Shown: in pieces, positions 43,928 to 51,807 of the stretch
Numbering within the stretch: the first letter of the stretch is position 1
How the letters are laid out: each line of letters opens with the position of its first letter
DNA from: JAHLMP01 sp964608845
GTDB lineage: Archaea; Aenigmatarchaeota; Aenigmatarchaeia; GW2011-AR5; JAHLMP01
Direction: 5' to 3'
Length of the DNA stretch: 52,439 nucleotides
NCBI GenBank assembly: GCA_964608845.1
Contig: CAZSPP010000018.1
Span: forward strand, 1-52,439
Position numbers and translations under genes: made by a program
The notes under the pieces: model-generated
Told to the model about the DNA's origin: nothing
Database searches by the model: none
What the model saw: only the letters and a program-made list of their open reading frames with translations

Positions 43928-44875
43928 TCATTTTTTCTTTCTCTTCTTTATTCTTGAAACTATAACAACAATAATTACAATCGCAAAAAGTATATACAAT
44001 ATTATAAATGGATTTTTAACAAAGAGGGCAAACAAGCCAGTAGGTGCTGCTGGTATTGTTGTTGTGGTTACATTTTCTTGAATTTCAATTGTTGTTGTGG
44101 TTATGATTATTTCCTTTTTCATAACTTCAAGAGAGATTGAAGAGCTTAAATTACCGCTTTTCGCTATCAAAGTGAAGTTTCCTTCCTCTTTCAAAAAGAT
44201 ATCAAAGGAAAAGGTTTTTTTATCTCCCTTATAAAGATTTTTTAGCGAAGCAGTTTTATTCTCCCATGGTGTTTTTAATTCTACTGAAACTTCAACAGGC
44301 TCACAAGTTGCTTTTAGAATGCTAATATTAATTGGAAGATTTAATGATTCATTAACATATCCAATTAATTTTGATGGGGTTGAAATTGTATAATTTAATT
44401 CGCATGTTGGCATAAAATAGCCTCCTCCAGAAACTGCACCACCAGCTCCACCACCACCTCCACCAGCAGGAGCAGTTCTTTCAGAGCAAACTCCATTTTT
44501 ACAATATCCGGATAAGCATGCAACATCATATTCACAATGCTCTCCTAAATTAAACCTATTAACAGAAAGATTTAACTCCATACTTCCACCACTTCCTATC
44601 TCTAAAAGATCTGATGCTCTTATACCAGCAACTTTTAAATATATTTTACCTTCAGCAATAAAATCTAATACATAATATGTCTTTCCATTATAGATGAATG
44701 TTGTTCTATTTGCTATTAAATTTCCATTTTCATCATGAACACTTACAACAACTCCACTTGGAGCAGGATTTCCATCTATTTCTACAGTTCCCCAATATGA
44801 AACTAGAGCAGCATAAGAAATAGTAGAAAATATACTTAATACAAAAAGTATTTTCAAAAAGTTTTTCAATATCAT
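43928..44875 (-). CDS. Secreted protein with Cys-rich module, Gly-rich and Thr-rich linkers
   Basis: The 315-residue protein has a signal peptide (about 7-22) and a beta-sandwich-like domain (VVSVHDENGNLIANRTTFIY). A Cys-rich module follows (CEYDVACLSGYCKNGVC), then a Gly-rich linker (residues about 137-155) and a second beta domain of about 100 residues. A Thr-rich stretch (TTTTI) precedes the C-terminal helix and RKKK anchor. Such arrangement is common in surface proteins of small-genome archaea. The ATG has GGTGATAAA upstream. It probably stands at or near the extracellular face and may interact with host cells, which is inference. Confidence 0.75.
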   Translation of the reverse strand: MILKNFLKILFVLSIFSTISYAALVSYWGTVEIDGNPAPSGVVVSVHDENGNLIANRTTFIYNGKTYYVLDFIAEGKIYLKVAGIRASDLLEIGSGGSMELNLSVNRFNLGEHCEYDVACLSGYCKNGVCSERTAPAGGGGGGAGGAVSGGGYFMPTCELNYTISTPSKLIGYVNESLNLPINISILKATCEPVEVSVELKTPWENKTASLKNLYKGDKKTFSFDIFLKEEGNFTLIAKSGNLSSSISLEVMKKEIIITTTTIEIQENVTTTTIPAAPTGLFALFVKNPFIILYILFAIVIIVVIVSRIKKRKKK

Positions 44876-44884
44876 TTTATCACC

Positions 44885-45131
44885 TTATTTCATTTTTATA
44901 TAATATGGTAAACTTTTATCGTCTTCAAAGGTTTTTAGCGTATTTAAAAAATCTGGCCTTGATGGATCATATGACAACCACTCTGTACCGTTATAATAAA
45001 ATATAATTTAATATTGGTGGTAAATCTCCTGGCTGAGCACTTACTCCTACTGTACCTTCAACATCATAAGCAAAAGCTGGTATTGCTAATAGTAAGCTCG
45101 CTAGGATTGCAAAGAATGCAAACTTTTTCAT
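44885..45131 (-). pseudogene. Small exported protein, frameshifted
   Basis: An ATG at 45131 with GGTGGAG upstream begins a textbook signal peptide (MKKFAFFAILASLLLAIPAF) with cleavage after AFA. The mature part DVEGTVGVSAQPGDLPP then runs into a stop at a short T/A tract near 44997. In another frame the text resumes as FYYNGTEWLSYDPSRPDFLN and stops at 44885. One-base change would restore about 81 residues. It heads the secreted-protein run and could be a real gene with a sequence error, a fresh pseudogene, or a slippage site. Confidence 0.65.
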
Positions 45132-45171
45132 TTCTCCACCATATTAATTTGGGTATTTACTTTTGACCCAA

Positions 45172-45190
45172 CAGAAAGCTTTAAAAATGT
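45172..45190. promoter_or_regulatory. Bidirectional TATA region between RNA candidate and exported-protein genes
   Basis: On plus, AGAAAGCTTTAAAAATG closely matches BRE-TATA and would start transcription near 45211, where the structured RNA candidate begins. On minus, CATTTTTAAAGC is a TATA about 50 bases before ATG 45131. One site could serve both. Confidence 0.45.
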
Positions 45191-45210
45191 TACTATCTTA
45201 TAGTAAATAA

Positions 45211-45314
45211 AGCTCTCTGATGGGTAAAAGCAAGGCTCTCCAACGGATGCCTTGTTATAGCGCCCCTCCTCGGCGCTCCCATCTCTCGAGAGGTGAGATG
45301 AGCATAAGTTTTTT
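45211..45314 (+). ncRNA. G+C-rich structured RNA candidate, unknown class
   Basis: This is the most G+C-rich stretch in an A+T-rich window. Pairings seen: GCTC 45212-45215 with GAGC 45300-45303; GATGGG 45219-45224 with CCCATC 45278-45283; AGCAAGGC 45229-45236 with GCCTTGTT 45249-45256 (12-base loop); AGCGCC 45259-45264 with GGCGCT 45272-45277. A hairpin CTCTCGAGAG at 45283-45292 would compete for one base of the GATGGG stem. Loop CCTC could pair with GAGG 45290-45293. A consensus promoter precedes it and T6 follows at 45309-45314. It is not tRNA, 5S, SRP, or a riboswitch I know. Minus-strand origin or an IS605-type end is possible. Confidence 0.5.
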
Positions 45315-45423
45315 AGAAAGCTTATATCAAAGATCTTCTCAAAACTTTTCAGCAAAAAATTTTCATTACACATAAATAGAAACAAGTAAATAAACTTTAA
45401 ATTGTTTTACTACCATCACGTAA

Positions 45424-45441
45424 GTAATACAATTGTATTAC
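45424..45441. repeat. Perfect 18-base palindrome
   Basis: GTAATACAATTGTATTAC is a perfect inverted repeat in an otherwise featureless A+T-rich gap (45315-45759). It could be an operator or a small cruciform. No gene starts within 300 bases in a direction it would obviously control. The remainder of this gap shows no gene or RNA that I can support. Confidence 0.6.
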
Positions 45442-45759
45442 GTATTTTTATTGTAATTCAAGAAAAATACAAAACTAAGATGAAATTAAAAAAGTTGATG
45501 AAATTGAAAAAAATACTGATATCTTCACAGGTGTCAAAAGTTTAAAATTAAATTAAGATAAAAGATTTCTAACATTAAAGCGAGGGGAAGAAAAAGTTAA
45601 GGACTTAAAATTAAAAATTTAATTAAAATTCTGAAATATTTCAAGAAACTACAAAGTTTTATTTACCAAAATATAAACGACTTTTAATTGACCTTTATTT
45701 TTTAATTTTTGAAAAAGATAAGAATTAAAATTTCTTAAAAAAATCAATTAAAACTCAAA

Positions 45760-47070
45760 TTACTCAAATAACCTTTTTCTTATTCCTTCTTCAATTAACT
45801 TAAAAGTTTTTCTTATTTTCGAGAATATATCTTTCCTTACATTTTTTTCAAATGATGAAAATAGAATAAGATATAATGTTATAGATTCTTCAATAAACTT
45901 TATTGGTTCTGTTGAGCCAATTTTTATATCCCTACCTCCTTTCATATTCCTTAATCTAATAAACAATGGTATGCTAAAAAGCCTTAAAATAAATGAAATT
46001 ATCAAAACATAAAATATTCCATAAAATTGTGCAATAAAACTACCAAAAAAATTTCCTATAATTGTGGAGAATTCTATTGATGCATTATATAATGCTGTTG
46101 ATTTGAATGCATTTCTTTTTTCAATAACATCAGAAAAATATGCGAATGATGCAATATCAAAGCCTGCCCATCCTATTGAGCCTAAAGGGATTAAAAAATA
46201 TAAAAATCTTGGATTAGGAGCAATAGCATAAAATAATGGAATAGTAGATAATAAAACTATTGAAGAAAGCATTGTTATTTTTCTTCCGACAAAATCAACA
46301 ACAAATCCCCACGGTCTATAAAATAATATTGTAAATAAAGAGCTTGCTATTGATATCAAAGCTATATCAATTGTATTGCCTCCAAGATTCCTCACAACAT
46401 AAACAGCAAGAAATGGTGCCGCTATTCCAACAGAAAAATTTAGAAATGCTCTTCCTATTAACAATTTCTTAAAGTTTTCATCGCCTTTCTTTTCTTCAGG
46501 AAACGAATTTGCTTTTATTATTATTGATTTTATTTTCTTCAAAGAAAAGAAGTTTATTGAAGCTAAAACGCCAAAGAAAAATGACCCAAAGAATACAAAA
46601 CTTGCAAATCCGTATTTATTCAATATATAACCTGATAATAAAGTTGCAATTATTGAACCTATTGTATTCATTCTATTCAATTCGCTTATTATTCTTCCTC
46701 TCTTATGTGATTGTGTAGAAGAAACTATGAGATTTGTCCAAGATAATGCTATTATTGCTGTAAATATTGCTTGCACTCCTAAAAACAACAAAAGCTCATA
46801 AGGGTTTTTACTCTTTCCTATTATAAGCCACATTAAAGCCCAAAAAAATGTTGCAAAAAATAGTGCAGAGCTTCCTAATGCCTTTTTCTTTTTAACAAGA
46901 ATAAAGCTTATGAGCAATTGAAAGCTTATGTAGCATAATTGAGTAAATGCTGAGGTATAACCTATAATAAGATTGCTTGCTCCTAGGGTTAAAGCAAATA
47001 TTGAGATAAACGGTGAAATTAATCCTGAGCTCAAAGCCCTAAAAAATTCAAATCTATAAAAATTCTTCAT
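45760..47070 (-). CDS. Major facilitator superfamily transporter
   Basis: The 436-residue protein has about twelve membrane helices in two halves, with a charged cytoplasmic loop between (residues about 185-200). The loop between helices 8 and 9 reads RPWGFVVDFVGRKITML, the MFS motif A equivalent (GxxxDxxGRK). The N-terminal half has SSTQSHKRGRIISELNRM. Substrate cannot be read. I start at ATG 47070. The GTG at 47079 overlaps the RBS. It is divergent from the GTPase gene. Confidence 0.85.
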   Translation of the reverse strand: MKNFYRFEFFRALSSGLISPFISIFALTLGASNLIIGYTSAFTQLCYISFQLLISFILVKKKKALGSSALFFATFFWALMWLIIGKSKNPYELLLFLGVQAIFTAIIALSWTNLIVSSTQSHKRGRIISELNRMNTIGSIIATLLSGYILNKYGFASFVFFGSFFFGVLASINFFSLKKIKSIIIKANSFPEEKKGDENFKKLLIGRAFLNFSVGIAAPFLAVYVVRNLGGNTIDIALISIASSLFTILFYRPWGFVVDFVGRKITMLSSIVLLSTIPLFYAIAPNPRFLYFLIPLGSIGWAGFDIASFAYFSDVIEKRNAFKSTALYNASIEFSTIIGNFFGSFIAQFYGIFYVLIISFILRLFSIPLFIRLRNMKGGRDIKIGSTEPIKFIEESITLYLILFSSFEKNVRKDIFSKIRKTFKLIEEGIRKRLFE

Positions 47071-47120
47071 TTTTCTCACTTTTTAAAACCACAAAAACTG
47101 AATATCTTTCATTTTTCATA

Positions 47121-47137
47121 GACGAAAATATAAAAAT
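47121..47137 (+). promoter_or_regulatory. TATA/BRE promoter of the YchF-like GTPase gene
   Basis: GACGAAAATATAAAAAT matches the BRE (CGAAA) plus TATA consensus. Transcription would start near 47160, about 10 bases before the ATG at 47171, which is nearly leaderless. Confidence 0.5.
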
Positions 47138-47170
47138 CTTCATTAATATTTTTGTTTTGAATTTTATATC

Positions 47171-48334
47171 ATGATTGAAATAGCTATAGTAGGAAAACCT
47201 AATGCTGGAAAAAGCACCTTTCTAAAAGCTGCAACTTTAGCTGATGTTAAGATAGCAAGCTATCCTTTTACAACAATAGAGCCGAATATAGCAGTAGGTT
47301 ATGTTACTGTTAATTGTGTATGCAAAGAGTTGAATATAAATTGTGGTAAATGTATTGGCGGAAAAAGATTCATTCCAATAAAACTAATAGATGTTGCTGG
47401 TTTGGTTCCTGGAGCACACGAGGGAAGAGGCTTAGGAAATAAATTCTTAGATGATTTAGGAAAATCTCAAGCATTAATTCATGTTGTAGATGCATCTGGA
47501 ACAACAAACGAGGAGGGTAATTTTACTAAGGGCTATGATCCTCTAAAGGATATAGAATTTTTAGAAAATGAGATAGACGAATGGTTTTACGGAATTTTAA
47601 AAAAGGCATTAGAAAAATTTTTAAGAAGTAAACAAAAGGGCGGAAAGGGTACAGAAGATGAGCTTATAGATATTTTAACAAAACAGGTAACTGGATTGAG
47701 AATAAATGAAAGTATGGTAAAAAAAGCTTTGATTTTATTCAAAGAAAACTTGAATGAAAAAAATCTTAGAGAATTTTCTTCTTTACTAAGAAAGATATCA
47801 AAGCCTATAATGATAGCGGCAAACAAAATGGATATTCCAAGCTCCGAGGAAAATTATAATAGAATGAAAGAAAAGGTAAAATATATTGTTCCTTGTTCTG
47901 CTGATTTAGAAGTTGCATTAAGACTTGCTGAAAAAAATCAAATTATTGATTATTTTCCAGGGGAACAAAAATTTTTTGTAAAAAAAGAAATTAGTGAAAT
48001 TCAAAAGAAGGCATTAGAAAGAATAGAAGAATTTTTAAAAAAATGGAAATCAACAGGAGTACAAGAATGTTTGAATAAAACAGTTTTTGAATTGTTGGAG
48101 TATATTGTAGTTTATCCAGTAGAAAATGAAAACAGTTTTTCAGACAAAAAAGGAAATATTTTACCTGACGCATTTTTATTGCCGAAAGGATCAAAACCTA
48201 TTGATTTAGCTTATGCTATTCATACGGAAATAGGAAATAATTTTATTTGTGCTGTAGATGCAAGAACAAAACAAAGAATATCAAATGATCAAGAGCTTAA
48301 AAATAACGATATTATAAAAATTGTTACAAGATAA
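47171..48334 (+). CDS. YchF/Ygr210-type GTP/ATP-binding translation-associated protein
   Basis: The 387-residue protein is an Obg-family P-loop NTPase. It has G1 GKPNAGKSTF, G2 PFTTIEPN, G3 DVAGLVPGAHEGRGLGNKF and G4 ANKMD, and a C-terminal TGS domain ending IVTR. A Cys-rich insertion (CVCKELNINCGKCIGGKRF) before G3 marks the archaeal branch. The family binds ribosomes, and its exact task is unsettled. The gene has its own promoter and is followed 41 bases later by argS. Confidence 0.9.
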   Translation: MIEIAIVGKPNAGKSTFLKAATLADVKIASYPFTTIEPNIAVGYVTVNCVCKELNINCGKCIGGKRFIPIKLIDVAGLVPGAHEGRGLGNKFLDDLGKSQALIHVVDASGTTNEEGNFTKGYDPLKDIEFLENEIDEWFYGILKKALEKFLRSKQKGGKGTEDELIDILTKQVTGLRINESMVKKALILFKENLNEKNLREFSSLLRKISKPIMIAANKMDIPSSEENYNRMKEKVKYIVPCSADLEVALRLAEKNQIIDYFPGEQKFFVKKEISEIQKKALERIEEFLKKWKSTGVQECLNKTVFELLEYIVVYPVENENSFSDKKGNILPDAFLLPKGSKPIDLAYAIHTEIGNNFICAVDARTKQRISNDQELKNNDIIKIVTR

Positions 48335-48375
48335 TTTTATTTTAAAGAATTTCATAAAATTTTCAGTGAAAAGAA

Positions 48376-50064
48376 ATGGAAAAATATGCATTTAATAAAT
48401 TAATTGATGAGTGCAAAAAAATTTTGGAAAAATATGGTATTGAAAAAGAAAAGATAGAAAATTTAAAAATAGAAATTCCGCCAAAAAACATAAAGGCTGA
48501 TTTATCTATACCTTGCTTTCAATTTGTAAATGAAAATAAAGAAATTAAAAAAATAGCAATAGATCTAGAAAATTTTTTCAATTCATTTGAAAATAAAAAT
48601 CTTATTGAAAAAGCAGAAGCTATTGGTCCATATTTAAACATTCATATAAATTACAAAAATTTTTCTGAGATTGTCATAAAAGAAATTTTGGAAATGGAAG
48701 AAAAGTATGGTAGTGAAAAAAGAAAAAATAAGGTAATTGTTATAGATTACTCTTCTCCAAATATTGCAAAGCCTATGAATATTGGTCATTTAAGATCAAC
48801 AATAATAGGTCAAGCAATTTATAACATTCTGAAATTTTTAGGATACAAATGCATAGGAGATAATCATTTAGGAGATATTGGCACACAGTTTGGAAAATTA
48901 ATTGTAGCATACAAAAAATGGGGTAATAAAGAAAAGGTTGAAAAGAATGGAATAAAAGAATTGATGAATCTTTATGTAAAATTTCATAAAGAAGCTGATG
49001 AGACACTTGAAGAAGAAGCAAGAATTTGGTCAAAGAAATTGGAAGATGGAGATAAGGAAGCGAAAAAATTATGGAAGTGGTTTGTTAAGATTAGTAAAAA
49101 AGAGTTTGAAAAAATTTACAAAATGTTAAATATTAGATTTGATCTTCAGCTCGGAGAAAGCTTCTATATTGATAAAACAAAAGAGGTTATTGAAGATTGC
49201 AAAAAGATTGCCACAGAATCTGAAGGAGCTTTAGTCATAAAATTTGATGATTTGCCTGCTTTAGTTATACAAAGAGCAGATAAAGCAAGTTTATATCAAA
49301 CTCGTGACTTAGCAACAATAAAATATAGAAAAGAGAGATTTAACTTTTACAAATGTTTATATGTTGTTGGTTCTGAACAAAATCTTTATTTTAAGCAAGT
49401 TTTTAGAGCAGCAGAAATGCTTGGTTATATAAAAGAAAATGAGTGCGTTCATGTAAATTTTGGATTGATGAGATTGCCTGAAGGAAAGATTTCCACAAGA
49501 GAAGGAAGAGTTGTTTTTTTGGAAGACCTAATAAATAAATCAATAGAGCTTGCAGAAGGTTTGATAAAAGACTCTGAGAAATTAAATGAAAAGGAAAAAA
49601 AGGAAATAGCGAGAAAAATAGGAATAGGAGCAATAATATTCAACGATTTAAAAGAAGATAGAGTAAAAGATATAATTTTTGATTGGAATAAGGCATTAAA
49701 TCTAAAAGGAGATTCTTGTCCTTATATACAATATTCTGCAGTTAGAGCAAAATCTATTTTAGATAGTTTTTCAAAGAAAATTGAAAAATTTAATATTGAA
49801 GATTTAAACGAAGATGAAAAGGCTCTTGTAAAACAACTTTCCATGTTTCCAAAAATTGTTAAAACTTCTGGAGAAAATTATAAACCTCATTTTATAGCTC
49901 AATATCTTTTAGAGCTTGCAGATATTTTCAACAAATTTTATGAAAGAAATAGAGTAATAGGTTCTGAAAAAGAAATAGAAAGGATTTTACTGGTAAAATG
50001 TGTTTATATTGTAATAAAAAATGGTTTAAAGTTATTGAATATAGAAATTCCTGAAAGGATGTAG
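48376..50064 (+). CDS. argS: Arginyl-tRNA synthetase
   Basis: This class I synthetase of 562 residues has an N-terminal Add-1 domain that recognises the tRNA D-loop. Then comes the HIGH motif (PNIAKPMNIGHLRS), the CP insertion with GDNHLGDIGTQFGKL, and a KMSKS equivalent (GKISTREGRVV). The C-terminal helical anticodon domain has SVRA-type QYSAVRAKSIL and ELADIFNKFYERNRV. It looks complete. It may be co-transcribed with the GTPase gene. Confidence 0.95.
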   Translation: MEKYAFNKLIDECKKILEKYGIEKEKIENLKIEIPPKNIKADLSIPCFQFVNENKEIKKIAIDLENFFNSFENKNLIEKAEAIGPYLNIHINYKNFSEIVIKEILEMEEKYGSEKRKNKVIVIDYSSPNIAKPMNIGHLRSTIIGQAIYNILKFLGYKCIGDNHLGDIGTQFGKLIVAYKKWGNKEKVEKNGIKELMNLYVKFHKEADETLEEEARIWSKKLEDGDKEAKKLWKWFVKISKKEFEKIYKMLNIRFDLQLGESFYIDKTKEVIEDCKKIATESEGALVIKFDDLPALVIQRADKASLYQTRDLATIKYRKERFNFYKCLYVVGSEQNLYFKQVFRAAEMLGYIKENECVHVNFGLMRLPEGKISTREGRVVFLEDLINKSIELAEGLIKDSEKLNEKEKKEIARKIGIGAIIFNDLKEDRVKDIIFDWNKALNLKGDSCPYIQYSAVRAKSILDSFSKKIEKFNIEDLNEDEKALVKQLSMFPKIVKTSGENYKPHFIAQYLLELADIFNKFYERNRVIGSEKEIERILLVKCVYIVIKNGLKLLNIEIPERM

Positions 50065-50115
50065 ATAAGAATTAATGAGAAAAATATTTAAAAATATGAA
50101 GATTTATTATTAACT

Positions 50116-50373
50116 ATGCTGAAAATAAGAGGAGCGGAGCTTCTAGATAAGATAGTAATAAGCGAAGAAACAGGAAGAAAGTTTGGTGTAGTTGGAGATT
50201 TCAAATTCATTGTTGAATCAGGAGAACTATTAACATTATTGCTTTCAGAGCCTACAAAATACGCTAGAGAGATAGGCTTAGAACAAGATGAAAAAGGAAG
50301 ATTAATGGTACCTTTCTCAACAGTAAAGTCGGTCGGAGATTTTGTAATAATAAGTGAAAAGGAGATTATATAA
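50116..50373 (+). CDS. PRC-barrel domain protein
   Basis: The 85-residue protein is a single PRC barrel: LRGAELLDK-like start (IRGAELLDKIVISEETGRKF), then GVVGDF and a final GDFVIISEKEII. Archaeal stand-alone PRC-barrel proteins include cell-division factors (CdpB-type) and RNA-associated proteins. CdpB proteins are about this size. A good TATA (AAAAATATTTAAAAATA) lies about 20-30 bases upstream, so the transcript is probably leaderless. Assignment to CdpB is a suggestion only. Confidence 0.85.
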   Translation: MLKIRGAELLDKIVISEETGRKFGVVGDFKFIVESGELLTLLLSEPTKYAREIGLEQDEKGRLMVPFSTVKSVGDFVIISEKEII

Positions 50374-50378
50374 AAAAA

Positions 50379-50681
50379 TTACAAAACAAAATACGCAACA
50401 AACAAGCAAATGCCTCCAATTAAATAGGTAAAGAAATAGCCTGCAATAATTCTTGGGATTATTGTTTTTAGTCTTTTGTTTTTTGATAAAAGTTCTTCAA
50501 ACTTCTTAACTCCAGGAATTTTTAAAATAAACTTATTAATTGGATTTATTATTTTTTCTGGAAGAATAAGACCTATTGATAAAGCTACAATAAATTGAAT
50601 TCCAAAATCCGGAAATATAAAATTTGTAAACATTAAGCCGATTGCAAAAAGGATATTTTTGAGTGCCATATTTTGTATCAT
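50379..50681 (-). CDS. Small membrane protein, unknown
   Basis: The 100-residue protein has two N-terminal hydrophobic segments (about 6-25 and 27-44) and one C-terminal (77-99), separated by a basic helix (FEELLSKNKRLKTIIPRII). The start has GAGG upstream at good distance. It lies 15 bases after the pilin-like gene on the same strand. No family is recognised. Confidence 0.6.
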   Translation of the reverse strand: MIQNMALKNILFAIGLMFTNFIFPDFGIQFIVALSIGLILPEKIINPINKFILKIPGVKKFEELLSKNKRLKTIIPRIIAGYFFTYLIGGICLFVAYFVL

Positions 50682-50696
50682 GTTTATTCCTCTTTT

Positions 50697-51245
50697 TTAT
50701 CTTATATTTTCATTTTCTTCCAAAACTTTTATATCAGTTACAGCAATAACATTATGATAATCTGTTTTGTTTATTAAAATTTTGTATTCATATTTTGGAG
50801 TTGACCCTAAAATTTTTCCAAGCAAGCTAAATAAATCATCTTTTAATGAAGGAGCACCTATATAGCTCATTGTTGTATTGCATTCTATTTTTTTACATTT
50901 TGGCAATTCATTAAAGAATTGATAACAAAAATATGTTCCGTTTGCAACCCTTTTCTCAGAAATAAAAACAGAAACTTTATCTGGCGGCTCTTCCTCATCA
51001 TATTTTGCAACATAAACAGCTCTTACATATTCTGGAAGTGTTATAGTATAATAATAAGTTTCACCTATTCCTCCAACCAAGCATGTTCTTTGAATTTTAT
51101 CATAAAGTGTTGCAATTTGTTGTATTGCATTTTGCTTTTCTGTGATCATTATGTTATTTAGAATTATTTGCACACCAGCAAAAAATATTATCGAACCAAG
51201 AATTATTCCACCAATAACCAATATCCATGTTTCTACTCCTTTCAT
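50697..51245 (-). CDS. Pilin-like membrane-anchored protein
   Basis: The 182-residue protein begins MKGVETWILVIGGIILGSII, a short basic leader and one N-terminal membrane helix that continues as an amphipathic helix. A soluble beta-rich part with paired Cys follows (CLVGG, CYQFFNELPKCKKIEC). This suits type IV pilin-like or pseudopilin proteins, but no class III cleavage site is certain. It follows the Cys-rich protein by 10 bases. Confidence 0.6.
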   Translation of the reverse strand: MKGVETWILVIGGIILGSIIFFAGVQIILNNIMITEKQNAIQQIATLYDKIQRTCLVGGIGETYYYTITLPEYVRAVYVAKYDEEEPPDKVSVFISEKRVANGTYFCYQFFNELPKCKKIECNTTMSYIGAPSLKDDLFSLLGKILGSTPKYEYKILINKTDYHNVIAVTDIKVLEENENIR

Positions 51246-51255
51246 TTATTTTCAC

Positions 51256-51807
51256 TCAGGCTTCACAGCTTAAAATACAATCATTATATTCTTCATCAAC
51301 TTCATTAATTATTTTTCCTTCTTTCAAATTTCTATTTGCTTCTCTTATACAATCTCTTTTACATTCACAAGAATTATCGCATTCTAAGGATGAGATAACA
51401 ATCTTTTTATCAACATATGCTATTTTTATATATCCAGAATTTTCTATAAAAGCTTCTAATGAATCGTTGTTTATTGCATATTTTGATGTACAAAAGCTGC
51501 AATTCTCTGGATAACATAAATTATTTGGCAATTCCTCACATTTCAAAAATTTTGTTATTTCTTTTTCATTTGTGATATTTGATATATTTATAACAAAACA
51601 GACAGAAGATTCTGTATTCATTCCATATCTATTAAGCTTCCAGCAATCATGAGCAAGCTTTGCAATATTTTTTGGTATTTGTGAAATTATAAAACCTTTT
51701 TCTCCTAAGAATTGAAGCAAAAACATTATCATTATGCTTCCTATTAATAAAGCTATCAGAATGTAAAAATATCCTGGAACTGCCTCTATTATTCCTTTTT
51801 TAAACAT
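51256..51807 (-). CDS. Pilin-like, Cys-rich membrane-anchored protein
   Basis: The 183-residue protein has an N-terminal membrane helix (residues about 10-33) after a short basic leader (MFKKGIIEAVPGYFY). The soluble domain has about eleven Cys, several paired (CYPENCSFC, CDNSCECKRDC). It resembles its downstream neighbour in layout. Disulphide stabilisation outside the cell is likely. Its ATG overlaps the radA stop codon, so radA and the two pilin-like genes are probably one transcript. Confidence 0.6.
   Translation of the reverse strand: MFKKGIIEAVPGYFYILIALLIGSIMIMFLLQFLGEKGFIISQIPKNIAKLAHDCWKLNRYGMNTESSVCFVINISNITNEKEITKFLKCEELPNNLCYPENCSFCTSKYAINNDSLEAFIENSGYIKIAYVDKKIVISSLECDNSCECKRDCIREANRNLKEGKIINEVDEEYNDCILSCEA

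Noticed and set aside
45211..45303. G+C-rich element as tRNA, 5S rRNA or a known riboswitch
   Set aside because: No TΨC-like GTTCRA sequence or anticodon arm in either strand, too short for SRP or RNase P RNA, and no match to consensus cores of purine, TPP, SAM, cobalamin, fluoride or glycine riboswitches that I know.
45128..45385. Minus-strand open frame of 85 residues across the G+C-rich element
   Set aside because: It is open because it passes through the structured RNA candidate. It lacks an RBS, and the exported-protein gene starts inside it in another frame.
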